Shown in pieces: positions 1 through 12,070 of a DNA stretch of 64,000 nt. Position 1 is the first letter of the stretch. Each line of letters opens with the position of its first letter. The stretch lies in NCBI RefSeq assembly GCF_032118995.1, contig NC_092661.1, positions 9,796,494 through 9,860,493 on the forward strand. The letters run 5' to 3'. Position numbers and translations under genes: made by a program. The stretch is from Asterias amurensis. Lineage: Eukaryota; Echinodermata; Asteroidea; Forcipulatida; Asteriidae. The notes beneath the pieces were generated by a model. It saw nothing but the letters and a program-made list of their open reading frames with translations, was not told the DNA's origin and ran no database searches.

Positions 1-110
1 TTACCAGGTAAAATCCATTGCTCTCGGGAATGTGCACATGCTCGGAACTACGTAAACAATGGCAATTTACCTGGTAAGTCTGCTGCCACCTAGCGTTCCA
101 AAGTCTCCCA
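1..110. repeat. Foldback repeat, cut by the window edge
   Basis: The window begins with TTACCAGGTAAA, mirrored by TTTACCTGGTAA at 68-79, then CTGCTGCCACC. A second copy sits at 10874-10990. The left end is outside the window. Confidence 0.6.
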
Positions 111-888
111 TTGAATAGTGTATGTAAGGAAAGGTTACACTTTTTATGTTAAGCACATAGTGCCTAGATTTCACTCTATTCCAACAATCTACCATAACTA
201 AAAATACATTTGTGTCCGACTGGGAACATAATACCTTATCGGTATTAGTCTATCTTTACATATCCATGTACAATGTACACAAAATTACAAATTCAACTTT
301 ATTAAACCTTTGTGGGTATGGTGTAACTAGTGCCTTTGTTTGGCAATTTTATCAAGTTTATAGAAGAGAGGCCCCCCCCCCCTTAAAAAAACCCTGAACA
401 ACAACAACAACATAGTTTTATTCCCATTTCCAATGAGTAGTACAAATAATGAATATTGATTCATATCGTATCCATCCATGTACGTGTAGGCCATGATTAA
501 AGTATTGACTATAGCCTAATCACCATGTTAACAAGCACTGAAGCATAGGCTGCCCTTGGCAATGTACCCTTAGCAACAGCTGTGCAGCGTCTTAAATGGC
601 CTTACATGTACATCATAAGACCACAACACCCAACTCTATGGTCAGCAGTCTTGGCAGTGGCATGACTCAGCATCAGAGGGATCAATTTTAAAGGTAGCTG
701 TACAGCTGTACAGGGGTGGATTTCACAAAACTGCTTTTTATCATGTTTTGATGTTCTTGTTGTTTGATATGTAATATCACCTTTGTTCATTGTCTTTTAA
801 CTAGCCTCTTGTATCCTTAATGTATTGTTCTAACAGTATGTGTTAATGTTCCATTGAAGTTGTTTGAACTTTGTTTTCACTGGTGACG

Positions 889-894
889 AATAAA
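889..894 (+). terminator. Possible polyadenylation signal near the left edge
   Basis: AATAAA is followed about 25 bp later by an A-rich run (919-941). It could end a plus-strand transcript whose gene lies left of the window, or be the tail of an old retroposed copy. No coding sequence supports either reading here. Confidence 0.25.
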
Positions 895-984
895 CGGAGT
901 CTTAGAGCTCCACTCAAAAGAAAAAAGAAAAGAAAAAAAAAGACTCGTCTCATCTCAACTTACATACATGTACACGTAGGGGGA

Positions 985-1291
985 CTTGTACTCGTCCTAA
1001 CTTAGCACTAGCCATACCTTTTTAATATCTCCTAAGACTACAATCCTGGCTAAAATGCTTGGGCCATCCATTCCCAACGTTACATAAAACCATGTCCACT
1101 TCCCCCTGACAAGAAATATTCTCTCCCCCATCCCTCTGCTCATGGTTGACTGTAACGCAGAAGACCGCGCAATCAGAAACAACATTAAAAGGGGGCGGGG
1201 GGGGGGGGGGCCCAATGAGATATGGCCGGGATTGTAGTCCTAGGTTAGTTCTAAGTTAGAACTAGTCCTAACTCTTTGTGTAATTGACCCC
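985..1291. repeat. M2 foldback carrying a nested inverted-repeat insert
   Basis: M2 sequence (CTCGTCCTAACTTAG to AATATCTCCTAAG) is interrupted at 1037-1238 and resumes as CCTAGGTTAG through CCTAACTCTTTGTG. The insert begins ACTACAATCCTGGC and ends GCCGGGATTGTAGT, 14 bp inverted ends with one mismatch, and includes a long G run. Confidence 0.65.
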
Positions 1292-1292
1292 T

Positions 1293-1442
1293 GGGGTGGA
1301 TTTCACAAAGAGTTAAGACTAGTCTTATCTTGAGTTAGGACGAGTTACTTGTCCTAACTTAGGACTAGCCATACGTTTTTAATATCTCCTAGGACTAGTC
1401 CTAAGTTAGGACTAGTCCTAACTCTTTGTGAAATCGACCCCC
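1293..1442. repeat. M2 foldback, complete
   Basis: It starts GGGGTGGATTTCACAAAGAG and ends CTCTTTGTGAAATCGACCCC, with GTCCTAACTTAGGACTAG repeats inside. It lies directly beside the split M2 copy at 985-1291. Confidence 0.8.
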
Positions 1443-1546
1443 AGACACCTTTGGTAGTTGCATCCCTTTAACTGAAACTTAGTGGAGTGGAATAAATCTG
1501 GTCCTTGAAGACACCAACGATTGAATCATGCCTAATATTTAAGAGT

Positions 1547-4500
1547 TTAGAATCTGTAGCCATACCAGTCTGTGTATCTATAAATCTGTGCCGTTTCCAG
1601 AGCCTTGGCTAGGTTCTTGGATTTCCTCGATTGTTGAGCGAGCTGTTTGCTGATGCTGGCATTGGATCTCTTTAGGGAACGCTCTTTGCGGAGTTGATCA
1701 TTTTTCGACCTCACCCATCTAAAGAAAATACAGAAAATGAATTTTGTTTGTTGTAAAATAATGCGGAATTCATAAAATTGACAAATTTTAAAAATCCATT
1801 AATCAGGGCCCAATTTCACAGAACCGCTTATAAGCACAAAAGTACATGTAGCTAACCCCAAACAATAGACCGATCCATTAAGCTCCACCCTATTGCGTAT
1901 TGACCAATCACGACCCATTGCGCAACCAAAAGTCTGACAAAATAAGGTCCGACATGCGTGCGCGTATGCTTGTCACGCTCGGCAGAGTTGTTCAGAATGG
2001 CTTGGAGAGGCTGAAGTGTTCTTGCTCACACGTGCACCGTGGGTGGAGCCTAATTGATCGATCAATTCTGATTACCAGAGTAAGGTTTAGTAGATGTTAA
2101 GTTTGCATCGGGGATAAAGAATATGTTTTACCCATATACACCAATATGTGTTAGCACTGTCTACTTTGTACTTTCCCCGAATGAACCAATGACCTTAGCA
2201 ATTCTAGAGCACTGTCTCGCCAACTAGACCTGTAAGATTGCCTGGTAGCTATTGGCAAAATAAGCTAGTGGCAGAATAAGGTTATGAGTCAAAATACCTT
2301 ATCATTTGTACCATCTGGTTCTAGTATCCTGCTTTTTCTGCTTAGCAAACAAATTTTAAGGAATATTCTCTGATTGCAGACACTGGACACCTTTGGTAAC
2401 TGTCAAAGACCAGTCTTCTTACTTGGTGTATCTCAACATATGTACAAAAATAACAAACCTGATCATCACAAACCTGTCATGGAACATAACAAACCTGTGA
2501 AAATTTGAACTTAATTGGTCGTCGAAGTTGCGAGATAATCAGGAAGAAAAAACACTCTTGTCACTGGAAGTCGTGTGCTTTTAGATGCTTGATTTCAGGA
2601 CCTCAAAGTCTAATTTTGAGATCTTGAAACCAAATTAGTGAAAAATTACTTCTTTCTTCAAAAACTACATTACTTCAGAGGGAGCTGTTTCTCACAATGA
2701 TTTAAATACTATCAACAGCTCTCCGTTGCTCGATACCAAGAAAGTTTTGATGCCAACAATTATTTTGAGTAATTACCAATAGTGTCCAGTGTCTTTAAAG
2801 GCAGTGGACACTATTGGTAATTACTCAAAATAATTATTAGCATAAAACCTTTCTTGGTGACGAGTAATGGGGAGAGGTTGATGGTATAAAACATTGTGAG
2901 AAACGGCTCCTGAAGTGCCATAGTTTTCGAGAAAGAAATAATTTTCCACGAATTTGATTTTGAGACCTCAGATTTAGAACTAAGAGTTCTCGAAATCAAC
3001 CGTCTAAATGCACACAACTTCGTTATTTTTAGGGTTATTTTTCTTTCATTATCATCTCGCAACTTCGATGACCGACTGAGCTCAAATTTTCACAGGTTTG
3101 TTATTTTATGCATATGTTGAGATACACCAACTGTGAAGGCTAGTCTTTGACAATTAACAATAGTGTCCCAGTGTCTTTAAGCAGCTCTATGAACTTGAGC
3201 CTAGTGCTTCCTAGTGCTGTGTGAACTACTTACTGTTTGAAGGCCTGGTCACAATCTTTGCGGTCGCGTATATAGAACCCGTTGACCTTCTCCTGCTCTG
3301 CTTGTTTCCGGAGTTTTCTCTCTCGCTTGGCCTGGCTCTGTTTCATCTGAAGCCAGTCCTGATAGTTGTCATCGGTGTTGCCCTGATCCTGTAGACAAAA
3401 ATTAGTAAATATAATAGTTATTATTAATGGTCTATTTCTATTTCATCAATATCTATTACACAGACGCTTGCAGTAAACAAATCTGAAATATTGTTGTTAA
3501 TGTACAAAAGGTAGTTAATACGATAAAAAAGCAGAAATATTCGAAACAAACACCAAAGATAAAAGAGCAAAATAAGACCCAGAATAATACCAAAAGACAA
3601 ACTTATCAAAGTGCTGTCCATTATCAGATCAGGACAACATTGCACAACGAAAACAGTAAAAAAAAAACCAAGACAACAAAAATACAAGCTATTGTTTGTT
3701 GATAAGATTAAACCAGGGATGGAATAAGGCGAGTCTTGTAACGGTTTAGTGTGACATTTAATAGATGACCACTGGTCAGAGTCCACAAAGTTTCTTAACT
3801 CCAACCATAAAGCCTCAAGTTGCTTGCACAATCGCTGGGGCTGATTATACCTTCTCTGCCCTTACAGGTTTCCATTTATACACCTGGGTTAAGAGAAGCA
3901 ATTTGTGGTAAAGTGTCATGACTGGGATTTGAACCCACAGTCTGATAAACAACCAATAGAACTTGAGACCGATTCATTGGACAGCATGGCCATGACACGC
4001 CATAATGTTGTCTGTTGAGGCAAACACAGACTAAATCATCAAAATAGAATTTATCTTGAAAACATGTACCTTCTTCTCTCCGCCATGCCTCTTCTGGTCT
4101 TTCTCAGACTGCCTCCTCTGCTTCTGACTGTCTTGTTTGTTCTGCAGCCACGCCTGGAAGGCACTCTCTGCCTCCTCTTGTTTCTTACGTTGCTCTTCCT
4201 CAGCGGCTTTCCTCTCCTCCTGCTCCTTCTGCATTCTTGCTCTCAGCTGCTCTTTCTTGTGTTCCTTCTGCTCTGGTGTCAAGCCGTACTTACTGTGCCC
4301 GGTGTAAGTCACTGACCATGACGTGGTGGACTCTCTCTGCGTGCGCGCTGACTGGATCCGTCGGGGTGGAAGCTGCGTCCGATGCAGCCCTGTGCTGTCT
4401 GTCGCCGTCGATGGACGAGGCTTAGATGGAGGCGTTGGCTGTAGCTGGTTTGTCGTCTTGTGAGGTGTGGTTTCTTCTGGGATGGGGGCGTCACCGTGGC

Positions 4501-6754
4501 CATTCGGGGTAACCGGATCTTGTTTACGTTGATCAGTCTCGTCTGGTAATACTTCAAGTCCCATAGACTGTCTCTCATCATAGCTGAGGTCTTTAACGTT
4601 GATGAATTCAAACTTACCATCCCTCTCGATCAGTATCTTCTCATCAGGCCCTCTTGGGCTTTGTCCGTTATTCTTTGAACTTCTCTGATTGTCACTGTCT
4701 TTTGTTTCAATTTCAGATGCTTTTTCCTCATCGTCCAGTGTTAGCTTCGCGACCTCAATGTCATTTGGATCTGTGACGACTTCTGAGGATGGTGCTGCTT
4801 CACTGTCTACATTTTCACTTGCGGTGTTATCACTTTCGACATCCGGTTCCGTTTCAAAATCCTCCTCATCGTCATGAAACTCAACCGCGATGACCTTCTC
4901 ACTGAACGTTACCTTACGATCTGTCCTCTCTGGGATCTCTCCCTCTGCCCTGAGCTGCTCGTTTAACTCTCGAACTCGGCTGGCGATGTCGTACTCCGGC
5001 GGATCGTCCATCGGCAGGAAACCCTCATCCTTCAGCTTCTGTAACTCCAACTCAAGGAGCTTCTGCTCATCTGACAACTCATCATCTGAGGCTGTTTCAT
5101 GTTCATAGTCTTCGTTCCCACTGACTGTTTCATGTCTCTCTGTGCTTTCCTCCTTCAATGGATATTGTGACGACGGCTCTTCTCGTCTGGCATGTCTGGA
5201 CTCTGATCTGGAATAAAGTTCATCCTGACCTCCTTCCTGCAAAGAATTGTAGAAATAAAGTAAATGAAAAAAACCTAGTACTTCATGGGGTGTTGTGGCC
5301 GAGCAGATTAGAGCACCGAACTCCATCTCTGGTGTTTCTGTTCAGTAGAGTGTGGGTTTGAGTTCCGGTCATGACACTTACAAGTGCCACTGAGCAAGAC
5401 ACTATAATTGCTTCTCTCCTCGAATAGGGAAATGGGTACCTGTAAGTGTTATGTAGATGGTTGTTGTGATTGAGTAAGCTTAGTAGTGCACATTTGATGC
5501 ACAGGCTGCATACTCCCCAGGGAGCTGAAATGGTTTAAAGAACTAATTAAATGGCCAAATGACCCGAGGGTCAACAATGCTAGAAGTGCTTTGAGAAGCC
5601 CGGGTGTGAAAAGCGCTTTATCAAAACTGGATTATAAACGAAAACAAATAGTACCAGCATCATCTTTTTCAAACAGTGATGAGGGTCTTTGCTGTTAAAA
5701 TGTCTGTAAATACAAGGAGTAAATATTCTCATTTTAGGAAGTACATGTTATGAAAAGACACCTTTTGGTAATAAAACCTGACATACAGAACTCACTTGAG
5801 GATCTTTAACCAGAAGAAAGCATCAAGAGAATTATATTTATTTAATCATTGGTTAAGGACTAAGCGGCCATTAATGAAGTTTACAATGATTTTAGTTGCA
5901 TGTTTTTAAGCTCCTGGAAAATATAATTGTTTTTATTTTAAAAACGGTGTGTACAACATTGTACATGTAAGATTAAAAATATGTTCACAGGGCATAGTAA
6001 AACGAGTTTTATCTTGCTAGATCTCAAAGTTTTGGTTGGAAAAATGTCTTTTATTTGACCCCCTAGGTCAGCAGTTCTGGTAATGAGTTGGGTCTGTTTG
6101 TAAATGAGATGAAAATGCTACAAGTAGGATTTGAAACTTTGCATGGTGGAAATACGATATGGAAAGGTTTGCGGTAACACCATCCCATGTAATGACTATC
6201 TCTAATGAGTTGGGGTGGTTCTGAAAAGAACCGTTGGTTTCAACTCAGTGTTTCAATCAGTATGCTCTGATCGTCTTCTGGCTCCAGAAGACGATCAGAG
6301 CATTTTCAGAACCAACCCAACTCATTAGAAACGTTGAGTTGAAACCAACGGTTCTTTTCAGAACCACCCCAACTCACTAGAGATAGTCATTACATGGTGT
6401 TACCGCAAACCTTTCCATAATGCTACATGTACAAATGGACCCTGTGGGTGTGCACACAAGAGGAAAAAGGTGATTAAAAGTGCAGAAGTTGGCAGTAAGC
6501 AGAGTCATGAAAGTGGGTCCTGGTCTTTGACAATTACCAAAGGTTTTCCTGTTTAAGCCGGTTTGGCTACATTTTTCTAGAACGTAGTGAGAAAGAGTTT
6601 TATGTGATGGGGGCTTTACCTGTGAGTCCGTAGCCGTGTCCTCACTTTCTCCATCTCTCATCAGTAAATCTATCTCTTTATCGATTGAGCTCATGGAATC
6701 AGTTCGTTTCATATCATGTTGGGCAGGCTCATTTGCAGTCTCCACCCCTGCCAT
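1547..6754 (-). CDS. CCDC181: Coiled-coil domain-containing protein 181, four coding exons
   Basis: Exons on the minus strand are 6754-6620, 5236-4070, 3388-3234 and 1718-1547; all introns are GT-AG and the phases join, giving about 542 aa. The product is a cilium/flagellum-associated microtubule-binding protein in vertebrates (family knowledge). The diagnostic match is LIERDGKFEFINVKDL near the middle, equivalent to LVERDGKFELLNLQDI in the human protein. The first two thirds are acidic and low complexity. From about residue 360 a charged Glu/Lys/Arg-rich coiled coil begins, holding three spaced copies of an aromatic-x-x-W-(L/V)-x-x-K motif: FQAWLQNKQ, YQDWLQMKQ and FKQWVRSKN, the last split across the exon 3/4 junction. 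The C-terminus RYTDWYGYRF parallels the vertebrate end FRFTDHYN. The start MAGVETANEP lies eight bases below a possible acceptor at about 6763, so a 5' non-coding exon is likely further right. Intron 1 holds a hairpin and a SINE-B; intron 2 holds a SINE-B fragment. Confidence 0.93.
2105..2262 (-). repeat. SINE-A, tRNA-headed
   Basis: Reverse complement reads GGTCTAGTTGGCGAGACAGT, TGCTCTAGAATTGC, then GGTCATTGGTTCA (degraded B box), a TTTCGGGGAAAG-type body and a GGGTAAAAC end. A better copy is at 45575-45803. Confidence 0.65.
2378..2799. repeat. M1 element
   Basis: Opens GACACTGGACACC, contains the central hairpin TTTCAGGACCTCA/TTTTGAGATCTTG, and ends CAATAGTGTCCAGTGTC at a TTAA shared with the next M1 copy. 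Confidence 0.85.
2796..3180. repeat. M1 element, opposite orientation
   Basis: Runs from TTAAAGGCAGTGGACACTAT to GTGTCCCAGTGTCTTTAA. It is joined tail to tail with the preceding copy through a single TTAA. Confidence 0.9.
3846..4012 (-). repeat. SINE-B fragment in CCDC181 intron 2
   Basis: Reverse complement has a degraded tRNA-type head and B box (GTGGGTTCAAATCCC), then GTCATGACACTT and a CCTGTAAGGGCAGAG body shared with the other SINE-B copies. Confidence 0.65.
5286..5640 (+). repeat. SINE-B, nearly complete, in CCDC181 intron 1
   Basis: The tRNA Leu/Ser-like head (TGTTGTGGCCGAGCAG as A box, GTGGGTTTGAGTTCC as B box) is followed by a body with GGGTACCTGTAAG, GGGAGCTGAAATGG and the 3' segment GTGAAAAGCGCTTTATC. 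It has no coding content. Confidence 0.8.
6124..6420 (+). repeat. Long hairpin element with one-sided leader
   Basis: Arms run from TGGAAAGGTTTGCGGTAACA to its complement at 6401-6420, with CTGATCGTCTTCTGG and CCAGAAGACGATCAG at the centre. A 35 bp leader (GGATTTGAAACTTTGC...) precedes only the left arm. The second copy at 46699-47003 has the same leader on its right, so it is part of the element. Confidence 0.85.
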
Positions 6755-8875
6755 TACGGCTGAAGATCCGTTGTGTTTGCGTCAAGATACACTCTAATAA
6801 TTGGTTCAATCCTTCAGAAAATCATAAACCTGAAGAGGGGAAATGATTAAAGAACACTTTATTCAAAAAACATTATTACTGTTTTAATCTAATCATTGGA
6901 TTTTGGACCACTTTTTTAACCGTAATGATATAATGCGGCAGGAAAACAACAGTACCGAGCAGAAAATTGTATTTTTTGACGATGTTTTTTAATTTCACTC
7001 AACAAAAAGGAAATACAAGCATTATGAATGTATATTGAGTTGGGTGGGAACTGGTGTACAGTACACAGGAAACTTCAGTTCTGGCTGGCTAACGGTCGTA
7101 AAACTTTCACCCATCAACGCTTATTTGAAAAACGTTTAGCGTTATAAAAATAAAGGAGGCCCTAATTTCCCTAAATATGACTCATTTCATGAGACCCCTA
7201 TAATTATAATTAATAAAGGCTCACAGGGGAGCCTTATAGGCCTACTAATAGTTTCTAGAAGTATGCCAGAGGCAGACTTAACTTGAGTTTCCTTAACTTA
7301 ACCATGTATTGTTAACTAATCACTCACTTTTCACAGCAGTCTCACTTGACTTATCACTTCAGCGTTGACACCTGGCATTATTCGCGTTCTAATAAAGTCA
7401 CAGTTCAGTGTCAGTCATCTAATTTCTAAAAAAACATGTCACGGAAATCCACTTTTCTCTCAATTTCCGTGTCAATTAGATACCCAATCTGTATTCTTTG
7501 AATAGTCGGCATCAGCAATGGTTCATATATAAGCACAAGAATGGAGATCCGGTGCATTAAACGTTAGTCATAATGGTTTATTGTTTATTTAATGACTTTT
7601 CTTTGCACACAAATCGATACGTGTTGTGACCGAGCACCATTGGCAACGCCATAACGTAATTGAGTGGCTCAGACTGGTACCCAGTTCGCAAAGTACAAAC
7701 AATAATGTTATGGGAGTCTAGGTTTCAGATTTTTTTAGGACGCCCTCTGTTGATTTCAGATTTCAGGTCGGAGGATTTTTGTGTTGAATTTTTTTTTGTA
7801 ATGCGACGTTCCAACTACAGAGGGCGGTATATCATCAACAAATGAGGCAAGAAAGAAGATCGTGATCGTTCGTTGTTGCACGCCCCAATTTCTTCCTCTT
7901 CATTTCAGGTATTAATAAAATGTGTTTTTGTACCTTTTGCAAAATGATCCTATTTTCTTGACTATAACATAAGTTTTTCCACTGTCATTCCGAGTTGTAC
8001 TTGGTGTCAAAACAAATCATTGTTCAACAATCAATTCATGAATTCATTACTTTGTTTGGTCATTCGGTGGGATAATAAAATGCACACGATGGACTACGTT
8101 TGATACGTATGGATGGAGGACAGTCACAATCATGCAATAATTCGCTGGTCTCACAGTCAATGTTTTGACTTTGGGTTGATCAACCGGGCCACAGTGGAAA
8201 GGGAATAGCTTTGCCAACCCCATGCAGTTTGCAAGAATTGAAGAATGTGAACTTTATAACAATTTACGAAACAACAAACGAAGTGTGACTGTGTGTGTGA
8301 TGTTTCAATCCAGGAGTTTCATGCAAAGTGCAAGGCCATTTTTATTTTTTGAAAATCTAAAGTAAATCCTAAACAAAACTAAGGGACATTTCTGAACACT
8401 GGGCACTATATACATTTATGGCCAGTTCAATTCCATGCCTGACATCATACGGTCTATTGTGCAAACTCGAGCGAGTCCTGTATCAATTGTTGTGTTCGTT
8501 GTATATTATTACCATAAAAGAGCATTAAACTAGATTTATTGAGCTCCATATTATTATTCACTTCTGCACCTAACAGCCTAGAGTAATCCTAGACCACGTA
8601 TACATGGGCTCTGTACAACATTTTAAAAACATACATTTTTGTTCAAAAATGCAAAGGGAAGGTTTTTTTTAAATTTATAGTATGGGGGGGGGGAGGGGAG
8701 AGCCCCTGAAGTCTGCATTTGTGTTGGGCTTCTATGGGATGTCCATTTTGATTGTATGTAAAAGCATTTTTGTTCTTCATGCAGGAACAATGAGAATTGT
8801 ATTGAAGCTGCATAGTGAAGGAATCTACATTGAGCACAGCTGATCCTCTACGAAGACAAAATCAACTCCACTAAG
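6755..8875. other. Divergent intergenic region CCDC181 / MANEA
   Basis: This holds the 5' ends of both genes. The CCDC181 leader exon and the MANEA first exon are expected here but cannot be placed from sequence alone. Apart from the MANEA upstream ORF, no gene, tRNA or clear repeat was recognised; the middle part is AT-rich. Confidence 0.5.
8790..8843 (+). promoter_or_regulatory. Upstream ORF in the MANEA 5' leader
   Basis: A 17-codon ORF (MRIVLKLHSEGIYIEHS, then TGA) ends 32 bp before the MANEA start codon. It lies just after a good 3' splice site (TTCATGCAG ending at 8784), so the leader probably has a non-coding first exon further left. If translated it could damp MANEA expression. Whether the mRNA really includes it is inferred. 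Confidence 0.4.
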
Positions 8876-11800
8876 ATGTTGACACGTAGATCCTTTCAAT
8901 CTCTGAGATGTATCGCAGCAACCATAGTCATCGTCTTCTTGATCGGCTGCTTTCTAGCCATCGGGAGAATCACAAAAGAAGAATCCAAACAGGACGATGA
9001 ATTCAAAGTGCACCAAGCCGCTCTGAAGGACAGTTTGAAAATACAACAGCAAGCAATTGAACTCAAAGAAAAACTCAAAGCATTTGAAGAAGCCAGAATT
9101 GACAGAAAACATGACCAACACATGGACAACAATAATGTTATCTTTCCGATTCCAAAGCTGGAAAACAAACTACCGCCCGTTCCAGGAATCAACCCCTCAC
9201 CCGATGCCAAACTGAACAAGTTTAACATTAGCGCCGTACCCCTCCCAAATTATAATGTCCACATTTTCTACTATCCTTGGTACGGTAATCCGAAATTCGA
9301 TGGGAGGTATGTTCACTGGAACCACGACAGACTCAGGCACTGGGATAAAAAGATCGCCAGCAAGTTTTCGACGGAGGGACACGTACCACCGGATGATATC
9401 GGTGCTAGTTTCTACCCGGCGCTTGGCGGTTACAGTTCCAGGGATCCCTACGTGATTGATCAACATATGCAACAGATGAGAATAGCTGGAACCGGTGAGA
9501 GTGAAAATCAGTGAACCCGTCGTTTTCAAAGACACTGGTTGTGTTTGAAACTTACTTTTGCAGGCCTCAAAATAAACATCGGCACCCACAGCAATAAACC
9601 ATTTGCATGTTCGATTTGAATATTGTCTGGTACAATGATGTGCTTGATCACAAATTACCACTTAATTGAATTTCTCAGACTATTGAAGACAGGTGCTTTG
9701 TCACATTATTAGGGGCAGGTTTTGGGTAGTCTTGGTGCAAGACGTTTTTCGTTTTTCTTTCACGCACAGTGCGACCAACTGACCAACATCGCCCGCACCG
9801 ACTCACATGACTTATTCCACTAACTACCCAGTGGACTAAGCCAGGTGAGTCGGTGCGGGCGATATTGGTGAGTTGGCCGCGCTGTGCGTAAATGAAAAAC
9901 GAGAAACGTCTTGCACCAAGACTAGCTTTTGGGTTGTATCGTAAGACACGGTGAACACCATTTCATGGCACAATGGTACATGTATACCAGGGTCTGCTGA
10001 TTAGGAGGTTGCTATGCAAATTCTTGCCTTGAATCATTTGACATTTATAGCAACTGTCTCTATAGGCCTAGTCTGAGGAATTCAAATTTGAGGAATTCAA
10101 ATTTAATTGGGTAGTCTTGGTGCAAGACGTTTCTCAAACTTAATTGGTAGGCCCTACATTGTAACTATAAACTTGTACACTAGACAACACAGTCAAGTCA
10201 CTCTAAAATTCATTACTACATGTAATAGACTTTATCGCGATTCCCACTGGCTGCCTTCAAGAATTTCTATCAGAAAAGTTGTAAGGTCAGATATCTGGCC
10301 CTAAGTTTCTAGTGTCAGCTTTTACAATATTCCGCTTGTTGCATTTAATTCTAGAGCAACTGACACTACTGTTTTTATGAAGATTTTGTCTGAATTCCTA
10401 CAACATGCAGGTGTGCTTGTGTTGTCATGGTACCCACCTAACAAAGCTGACGACGCTGGTTTGCCAAGTGATGACCTGGTTCCCCTGCTACTAAACGCCT
10501 GCCATAAATATGACCTCAAGGTAAGTAGACTGGCTTCATCTCAACTGGAGGCTTTTTGTGATGCTAGTTCGAGTCCGCACATTAGGTTGACTACTGACCT
10601 GCAAACGTACATGTGCGCATTGATGCACTCACTCGAACGACTCTTGTGGAAGTCTAGTCAACCATTGGTACCCTGTTATCACACTCCATCGCCTTCCTCG
10701 TTTTTCATTGTCACTGGTTCCCATCTGCGCTATACACAGGTTAGCATGGAACATGGTCACAGGATCACTGACTGAAGAAACCATGGGTCGAGCTGGTATC
10801 AAAATGATGTTCGACCACAGTAGTCAACCAATGGTCGACCTTTTAACCATGGTGCACACTTGAACTTGCTCAAGGTGGCAGCAGACTTACCAGTCAATAG
10901 TTCTAAGAAAATGTGCACATGCTCAGAATTAAAAGCAATGGAAATTTATCTGGTAATTCTGCCATCTAGTGTTTCAAAGTCTTGCATTGAGGGGTTAGTT
11001 TAACGCCCCTTTTTCTGTTTCTATTGTAGTTATGACGCTTGGGGAAAAAAATGTTATCGGTTACTGTTGCCGTGTCTTGGGGGAATAAAAAATAGAAAAA
11101 AACAGAAATGCTTACTCCTGCGTCTCCAGTCAGGGTCTTGAGCATGGTCTTGGTGGGTCTTCCTGGGCCGCGCCTGCCGTGAGTGGGCTCGCACATGATG
11201 ACTTATTGGCTGGTAGCTCTGGGTGGTGCCGTAGGAAGTGACCAGCAAGGTGCAACTGGCGCTCCTCGATCTTCTCACTCAGTTGACAGAGCTTTTACAA
11301 ATTCAGTTTACCTTTACAAATTAAGTTTACCAACTATAATTTGGTGTTTGCTTTTCAAAACTGTATTACAGCTGGCGTTTCATAGTGAGCCGTACAAGAA
11401 CCGAACAGAGTTGACCTTCCTGAACGATCTAAGGTACATCATTGACACATATGGGAACCACCCTGCCTTATACAAGTACCACCACAAAGGCGCAGACTTA
11501 CCCCTTGTGTACCTCTATGACTCCTACCTAACGAGCCCACGAGCCTGGGCTCGAATCCTCAAGAAGAACACCCCAATGAGCATCCGCAACACCAACTATG
11601 ACGCCGTAATCATAGGGCTATTTGTGGGGCAAAAACATAACACTGAGTTATTCACAGGCGGCTTCGATGGGTTTTACACGTACTTCGCGTCGAACCTGTT
11701 CACGTTCGGGTCCCACTGGAACAACTGGAAGTTTCTGTCCACCACAGCGAAGCGTAACTCCATGATTTTCATCCCGAGCGTTGGACCGGGTTACGACGAC

Positions 11801-12070
11801 GTAGCAGTCCGACCCTGGAACGCCAAGAACACGCAGGAACGCCGAAACGGGCAATACTACAAAAATGCCTTCACCGCCGCCATGAACTACAGTCCCCCTA
11901 TTATTTCCATTACATCATTTAACGAGTGGCACGAGGGGACGCAGATTGAGAGCGCTGTCCCCAAACACACCGGGAAGGTCAAATATTTGGACTATCGACC
12001 AAATAAATCCAACTACTATTTGGATTTAACTAGACAACTAGTGGATAAGTTTTCCGGTTGGAAACGGTAG
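8876..12070 (+). CDS. MANEA: Glycoprotein endo-alpha-1,2-mannosidase (GH99), three coding exons
   Basis: Exons 8876-9494, 10411-10520 and 11372-12070 join in phase to give 475 aa (human about 462). The enzyme trims glucosylated mannose from N-glycans in the Golgi, bypassing the ER glucosidases. Residues about 11-30 (IAATIVIVFLIGCFLAIG) form a type II signal anchor, followed by a Lys/Glu/Gln-rich stem to about residue 75. The GH99 domain starts near VHIFYYPWYGNPKFDG, then DDIGASFYPALGGYSSRDP, and exon 2 gives GVLVLSWYPP. The active-site motif SFNEWHEGTQIE is complete: Glu428 and Glu431 match the paired catalytic glutamates of the family (human 404 and 407). Donors are GTGAGA and GTAAGT; acceptors are CATGCAG and ATTACAG. 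The protein looks intact. Its gene diverges from CCDC181. A short upstream ORF precedes the start codon. Intron 1 carries a 200 bp hairpin and intron 2 an antisense LINE fragment. Confidence 0.95.
9724..9923. repeat. 200 bp hairpin in MANEA intron 1
   Basis: TAGTCTTGGTGCAAGACGTT at the left is mirrored by AACGTCTTGCACCAAGACTA at the right, with further matching arms (CGCCCGCACCGACTCAC and its complement). A 25 bp piece of one arm recurs at 10109-10132. Confidence 0.85.
10180..10300 (+). repeat. Possible small LINE remnant
   Basis: One frame reads LYRDSHWLPSRISIRKVV, resembling the LHWLPVxxRIxFK block near the end of CR1/Jockey-type reverse transcriptases. It is short and may be chance. Confidence 0.3.
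10874..10990. repeat. Foldback repeat, second copy
   Basis: GGTGGCAGCAGACTTACCAG at the left and CTGGTAATTCTGCCATC at the right form the arms. The interior AAATGTGCACATGCTC is shared with the copy at position 1. Confidence 0.7.
11118..11290 (-). repeat. LINE reverse-transcriptase C-terminal fragment in MANEA intron 2
   Basis: Two minus-strand frames read RQLHLAGHFLRHHPELPANK and EPTHGRRGPGRPTKTMLKTL. These match the end region of invertebrate non-LTR polymerases (RLxLAGHCxRHPELPAxx...WEPTHGxRxRGRP). One frameshift separates the two blocks, so it is dead. Confidence 0.7.

Noticed and set aside
3424-3831. 135-codon minus-strand ORF in CCDC181 intron 2
   Set aside because: Hydrophobic, low-complexity translation of AT-rich DNA with no recognisable domain; it crosses intron sequence between good splice sites.
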